Assembly: GCA_030587505.1 (NCBI GenBank) | Contig: JAUQYY010000079.1 | Location: 1-7,005 of the forward strand | Source: Candidatus Sigynarchaeota archaeon | Lineage (GTDB): Archaea > Asgardarchaeota > Jordarchaeia > Jordarchaeales > Jordarchaeaceae | Reading direction: 5' to 3' | Length of the DNA stretch: 7,005 nucleotides | Part shown: positions 3,847 to 7,005 of the stretch, piece by piece | Layout of the letters: each line of letters starts with the position of its first letter | How positions within the stretch are numbered: position 1 is the stretch's first letter | Translations under genes and position numbers: made by a program | Notes under the pieces: model-generated | What the model was told of the DNA's origin: nothing | Databases searched by the model: none | The model's input: only the letters and a program-made list of their open reading frames with translations

Positions 3847-5456
3847 CGGACTACTTTCCTCAGAACTTCTAATAAAGATTCCAAGCATTTTTTCGGGCTG
3901 GCCTCTTCCTCAACACTGACTGTGTGCAGTTCAATGTTTTTCTCGGCGCAGATTTTTCTAATGGGCTCGAAGCTCTTCTCTTCCTCCTTTGCTAGCTGAA
4001 TGATCACCTTGCGGTAATCATGTGTAGCCAGGAATTTTTCTATAACCTTTGAAGTGTGCTTGATGGTTACTGGTTCGGGTTTCAGATTAACGTGCTGCGA
4101 TAGGGGGTAAACCTCTTCAAGCTCGAGGGGAATCAACCCGAAGATTGTTGATTTGGTCGCAACCTGAATCCTTCTCTGCTGCTCCTCCGGTAGGTCCTTG
4201 ACCGCTTCGAGCACTAGCTTGTGTTCCCTTGACTTGTGGAAGGGCTTGGTTCCCGGCTCCGAGAGTATGAGAAGTATATCAGTTTTCTCATCCGGGGAAA
4301 AGCTTTCCAGCTTTTTCAGGTGGCGTGTGACCTCTGGCCTCTTAAGCGTCTCGGGGCCACAGTAGAATATCGCGTGAGGCTTTGATGCCGGAGTGAAAAT
4401 CTCCACATACTCGCTGAAATCTCCCAGGCGCCTAAGAGCCTCTAGAAGTGAGGGGTGAGAGCGCGCCCTCATCTCCAACAGTTCCCAGAGCCTCCCCTCA
4501 AAGATCGCTTGTCGGATCGTTTGAATCTCCATCAGCGAAACGTAGAGATTGTGCCTTGCCAGAAGGGCCTCCCTTTCCTTACGCGGCTTCTCCATTAGCC
4601 TGCTGGGAGGATTCTCCCTACAAACCGGACAAACGCAGACATCGTATTTGAGTTCCTCGAGGCGCACCGTCCCCGTGGGTGTTAGATACCTGTCTTCCCT
4701 CGCGTACAACGCGTAAGCTGCAGAGTCGAATGTGTCTATTCCCATAGCAACAGCCAGAGAGAACATCATAGGGTGCCCCGCCCCGAACAGGTGAACGGGT
4801 CTGTGTGGGGGTAGATTCTGCTTCGCCGCCATAACCAAATCCACAAGTTTCCCAAACTGGTACCGCTCCATGAGCTGGGTTACGCTGCCGATGGCGTGTA
4901 TGTCGAAATCCAGTTTCCCAACCTCCCTCGCGCACCTCCTGACCAGATCCAGGTGTAGTCCGCCCTGAACAGGGCCAACCCAGAGTATGTCGTCCCTAGT
5001 TCTCTGCGTCTGACTAGCCTCAGCGTTTTTGATGGTCTGCTCCACCCCTCTCTCCACATCGGAGAAACTGGCATCCAGGCTCGAGGGGATGTCGAGAATT
5101 ACACCGATATCAGTGTCGATTTCCTCCTGAATTCTTATAACCTCCTCGGGGGATACGTCCACCTCACCGTACACTAAGAGTTGGTAGGCTCCCGAATCGG
5201 TCATCATTGGCCCCGAGAAGCCCAGGAATCTGTGAAGCCCCTCCTCCTTAGCCTGACCGTAGAAACTCCGTTTTATAATGTAAGCGTTTGTGATAACGGC
5301 GTCACACCTGAACTCCTTCTCCATGAGGTCGGGGGGAATAATCATGTTTTTGGGATCTATGACCGGAAGTAGAGCGGGGGTTTGAAGTTTTCCACTCTTA
5401 GTCTCAATCTGGCCTATCCTTCCCATTAGGTCCCTGTACCTTATCTCAAAACACAT
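3834..5456 (-). CDS. tgtA: Archaeosine tRNA-guanine transglycosylase (TgtA/ArcTGT)
   Basis: Exchanges guanine-15 in the D-arm of archaeal tRNAs for preQ0, the first tRNA-bound step to archaeosine. The 540 residues begin with a complete TGT barrel: MTDSGAYQ (85-92), VGPVQGG (160-166), HLFGAGHP (222-229), and GIDTFDSAAYALYARE (239-254), in which D244 is the expected nucleophile. The zinc site is C274-x-C276-x2-C279 plus H302, the same spacing as recalled for the Pyrococcus enzyme. From about 350 a second region resembles the C-terminal part shared by TgtA and ArcS. It includes a KPF-x2-S-x2-H motif (404-412) similar to the ArcS signature PC-x3-KPY-x2-S-x2-H, but with S399-E400 in place of PC. 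No PUA domain is evident at the C-terminus, so it may be supplied by another gene. The ATG start lies 20 bp after the dehydrogenase stop, and the 3' end overlaps the GGDEF-like gene. Confidence 0.95.
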   Translation of the reverse strand: MCFEIRYRDLMGRIGQIETKSGKLQTPALLPVIDPKNMIIPPDLMEKEFRCDAVITNAYIIKRSFYGQAKEEGLHRFLGFSGPMMTDSGAYQLLVYGEVDVSPEEVIRIQEEIDTDIGVILDIPSSLDASFSDVERGVEQTIKNAEASQTQRTRDDILWVGPVQGGLHLDLVRRCAREVGKLDFDIHAIGSVTQLMERYQFGKLVDLVMAAKQNLPPHRPVHLFGAGHPMMFSLAVAMGIDTFDSAAYALYAREDRYLTPTGTVRLEELKYDVCVCPVCRENPPSRLMEKPRKEREALLARHNLYVSLMEIQTIRQAIFEGRLWELLEMRARSHPSLLEALRRLGDFSEYVEIFTPASKPHAIFYCGPETLKRPEVTRHLKKLESFSPDEKTDILLILSEPGTKPFHKSREHKLVLEAVKDLPEEQQRRIQVATKSTIFGLIPLELEEVYPLSQHVNLKPEPVTIKHTSKVIEKFLATHDYRKVIIQLAKEEEKSFEPIRKICAEKNIELHTVSVEEEASPKKCLESLLEVLRKVVRCEE

Positions 5457-5476
5457 TTCCGGCAGCGTCCCTAACT

Positions 5477-6814
5477 CTACTCTTTCCAGCCTATCCCCTT
5501 GTACCTGAAGCCCTCTCCCTTAACTGTTTCCGGGTTCAGGATTCTCCGCCCATCGACAATGAAAGGGTTTCGCATCACACTCTTAACCTCAGAGAGTGGG
5601 AGGTTTCTGAACTCGTCCCACTCGGTAACTATTAGCATGCAGTCAGCGTCTCTAAGGGCTTCCACAACGTTTGAGGCGTAGCTTATTTTTTTTCCGAAGA
5701 TTTCCCTAGCGTTGCTCATCGCGGCTGGGTCGTACACGGTTACGCTCGCTCCTTCTTCTATAAGGGCGGGGATTATCCTGAGCGAAGGCGCCTCCCGCAT
5801 GTCGTCCGTGTTAGGTTTAAAGGACAGACCCAGTAGGGTTATTTTCTTTCCGCTCAGATCGCCGAGAAGCTCCTTTGCGAGCTCCACCAGCTTCAGCGGT
5901 TGCCTCCGATTGACTTCCAGCACCGAGTTCAGCAGTATGGGGTCGTAGCCAGCGCTCTTCGAGGCGGATATCAGCGCCTGCACGTCCTTGGGGAAGCATG
6001 AGCCGCCGAAGCCTGGTCCCGCCCTGAGAAAGTGCGGGCTGATTCTGAAGTCCAGGCCGATGCCCTGCGCCACCGTGGTGACATCCACCCCAAACGCTTT
6101 GCAGATGTTTGCGATCTCGTTTATGAAGGAGATTTTGGTTGCGAGAAAGGCATTGTTGGCATATTTTATCATCTCAGCGGTTTGAAGGTCTGTTCTTACA
6201 ACTGTGGAGTTGAGGCTGCTGAAAATCCGTTCAAAAGCGTCGCCCGTTTTCTCGTCGCTGCTTCCTATTATTATTCGGTCTGGGTTTCTGAAGTCGTAAA
6301 CAGCGGAGCCCTCCCTGAGAAACTCTGGGTTAACGCAAACGCCGAAGCCGCGCCCCTCCCGCTTACCAGAGTTTTCTTCAATTAAGGGTATGATAACACT
6401 CTCGGTTGTTCCGGGAATCACGGTGCTCTTAACCGCAACGATATGATAAGAGTCTTTCCGTGCGAGTCCTTCCCCCAACATCTCCGAGGATGACTTTATA
6501 GCCGATAGGTCTATCTTTCCTTCCACTGTGGGTGTTCCAACAGTGATGAACGAAACGTCCGAGTCAGCCACCGCGTCCCTGATGTCCGTCGTTGCCACGA
6601 GCCTGTTTTGGCTCAGCGCCCTTTTCAGTAGCTGGGGAACCTCGGGTTCAAAAATGGGAGATTCACCGTTGTTGACTAGCTCAACTTTGTCCGCATCGAT
6701 GTCAACGCTAATCACACTGTAACCCATCTCGGCGAGACACACGCTGGTTACGGTTCCAACGTATCCAAGGCCAATTACGGAGATTTTTTCAATCCCACCG
6801 CTGGGCATTCGCAT
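5477..6814 (-). CDS. ugd: UDP-glucose 6-dehydrogenase / GDP-mannose dehydrogenase family
   Basis: Oxidises a nucleotide-diphosphate sugar twice with NAD+ to the uronic acid (UDP-glucose to UDP-glucuronate is likeliest), supplying N-glycan or surface polysaccharide synthesis. 445 residues, full length. Visible parts are the Rossmann motif GLGYVG (15-20), D38/D40 at the end of strand 2 for NAD binding, FITVGTPT (89-96), VNPEFLREGSA (161-171) with the catalytic glutamate region, EMIKYANN (214-221) with K217, the catalytic cysteine C273 in GPGFGGSCFPKD (266-277), and the C-terminal substrate-binding signature SFKPNTDDMREAPS (331-344). The start at 6814 is supported by GGTGGGTC ending 6 nt upstream. 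A second ATG at 6808 is possible and closer to the usual family start. It lies 27 bp after the upstream gene and 20 bp before tgtA, so probably in their operon. UDP-ManNAc or GDP-mannose as substrate cannot be excluded by eye. Confidence 0.93.
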   Translation of the reverse strand: MRMPSGGIEKISVIGLGYVGTVTSVCLAEMGYSVISVDIDADKVELVNNGESPIFEPEVPQLLKRALSQNRLVATTDIRDAVADSDVSFITVGTPTVEGKIDLSAIKSSSEMLGEGLARKDSYHIVAVKSTVIPGTTESVIIPLIEENSGKREGRGFGVCVNPEFLREGSAVYDFRNPDRIIIGSSDEKTGDAFERIFSSLNSTVVRTDLQTAEMIKYANNAFLATKISFINEIANICKAFGVDVTTVAQGIGLDFRISPHFLRAGPGFGGSCFPKDVQALISASKSAGYDPILLNSVLEVNRRQPLKLVELAKELLGDLSGKKITLLGLSFKPNTDDMREAPSLRIIPALIEEGASVTVYDPAAMSNAREIFGKKISYASNVVEALRDADCMLIVTEWDEFRNLPLSEVKSVMRNPFIVDGRRILNPETVKGEGFRYKGIGWKE

Positions 6815-6841
6815 CCCGCCGACCCACCGCTCCTCTGACGG

Positions 6842-7005
6842 TTAGAAGATCTTGTGTCCCCTTATCGCTACTCGTGGTTCCAGTCTCTGTTTCACCACCT
6901 TGCTGGGATCCAAGATTTTCTTACCGTTCTTCGCGACGGGATCCTTCGTCTCCCTTGTTATTATCGTGTCGTTCTTTAAATCAATCAGGAAAATGGCGAT
7001 TTCCC
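6842..7005 (-). CDS. C-terminal 53 residues of an unrecognised protein (cut by window edge)
   Basis: The minus-strand frame is open from the window edge to a TAA at 6842-6844. The visible part starts with a hydrophobic strand-like segment (EIAIFLIDLKND), followed by a basic, mostly hydrophilic stretch (TRETKDP, AKNGKKILDPSKVVKQR), and ends in RVAIRGHKIF. Codon use and regular strand patterning look like real coding sequence. The 27-bp gap to the dehydrogenase on the same strand suggests a shared operon. I do not recognise the family. A role in nucleotide-sugar metabolism would be a guess from position only. Confidence 0.6.
   Translation of the reverse strand, partial: EIAIFLIDLKNDTIITRETKDPVAKNGKKILDPSKVVKQRLEPRVAIRGHKIF

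Noticed and set aside
3847..3888. TTG-type start at 3888 for the GGDEF-like gene
   Set aside because: It would extend the overlap with tgtA to 55 bp and add residues unrelated to the fold. The ATG at 3846 or a later GTG fits better.
4618..4935. 105-codon ORF in another minus-strand frame inside tgtA
   Set aside because: The tgtA frame here contains the zinc site and conserved barrel motifs; the alternative peptide is Gly/Arg-rich with no domain.
6032..6385. 117-codon plus-strand ORF opposite the dehydrogenase
   Set aside because: It is antisense to the catalytic cysteine region and the substrate-binding core, and it lacks a ribosome binding site and recognisable features.

Overview
The window is archaeal. 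It carries a CDKAL1-type archaeal methylthiotransferase, an ftsZ preceded by a ribbon-helix-helix gene, and an archaeosine-type tRNA-guanine transglycosylase. It also has A/T-rich TATA-like boxes about 25-30 nt upstream of genes and Shine-Dalgarno sites of the GGTGA/GGTGG type. FtsZ-based division excludes most Crenarchaeota. A Euryarchaeota or Bathyarchaeia-like lineage fits, but the sequence alone does not decide it.

Layout, plus strand. Bases 1-1179 are the 3' part of a tRNA methylthiotransferase; its N-terminus lies outside the window. An intergenic region of about 290 bp follows, with AT-rich promoter-like boxes, a segment that could fold, and an 8-bp perfect inverted repeat. Next comes a 56-codon ribbon-helix-helix gene (1471-1641) with no ATG, GTG or TTG at its expected start. 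ftsZ follows 31 bp later (1673-2833). This pair resembles the haloarchaeal cdrS-ftsZ2 module, in which the small RHH protein regulates cell division.

Layout, minus strand. Reading from the right edge, the order is the last 53 residues of an unrecognised protein (6842-7005), a UDP-glucose/GDP-mannose dehydrogenase (5477-6814), tgtA (3834-5456), and a small GGDEF-fold-like protein that overlaps tgtA (3376-3846). Gaps of 27 and 20 bp and the overlap suggest one operon. A separate 89-residue cysteine-rich protein (2945-3214) has its own TATA-like box. It carries a histidine-triad motif, suggesting a very compact HIT-family enzyme. ftsZ and this gene converge on a 111-bp spacer with terminator-like T runs on both strands.

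The genes serve cell division and its regulation, tRNA modification at positions 37 and 15, and nucleotide-sugar synthesis. The least conventional points are the non-canonical start of the division-regulator gene with a possible operator upstream, the mini-HIT protein, the stand-alone cyclase-fold protein coupled to tgtA, and the TgtA C-terminus, which carries a partial ArcS-like motif and apparently no PUA domain. I see no mobile element, CRISPR array, tRNA or rRNA.
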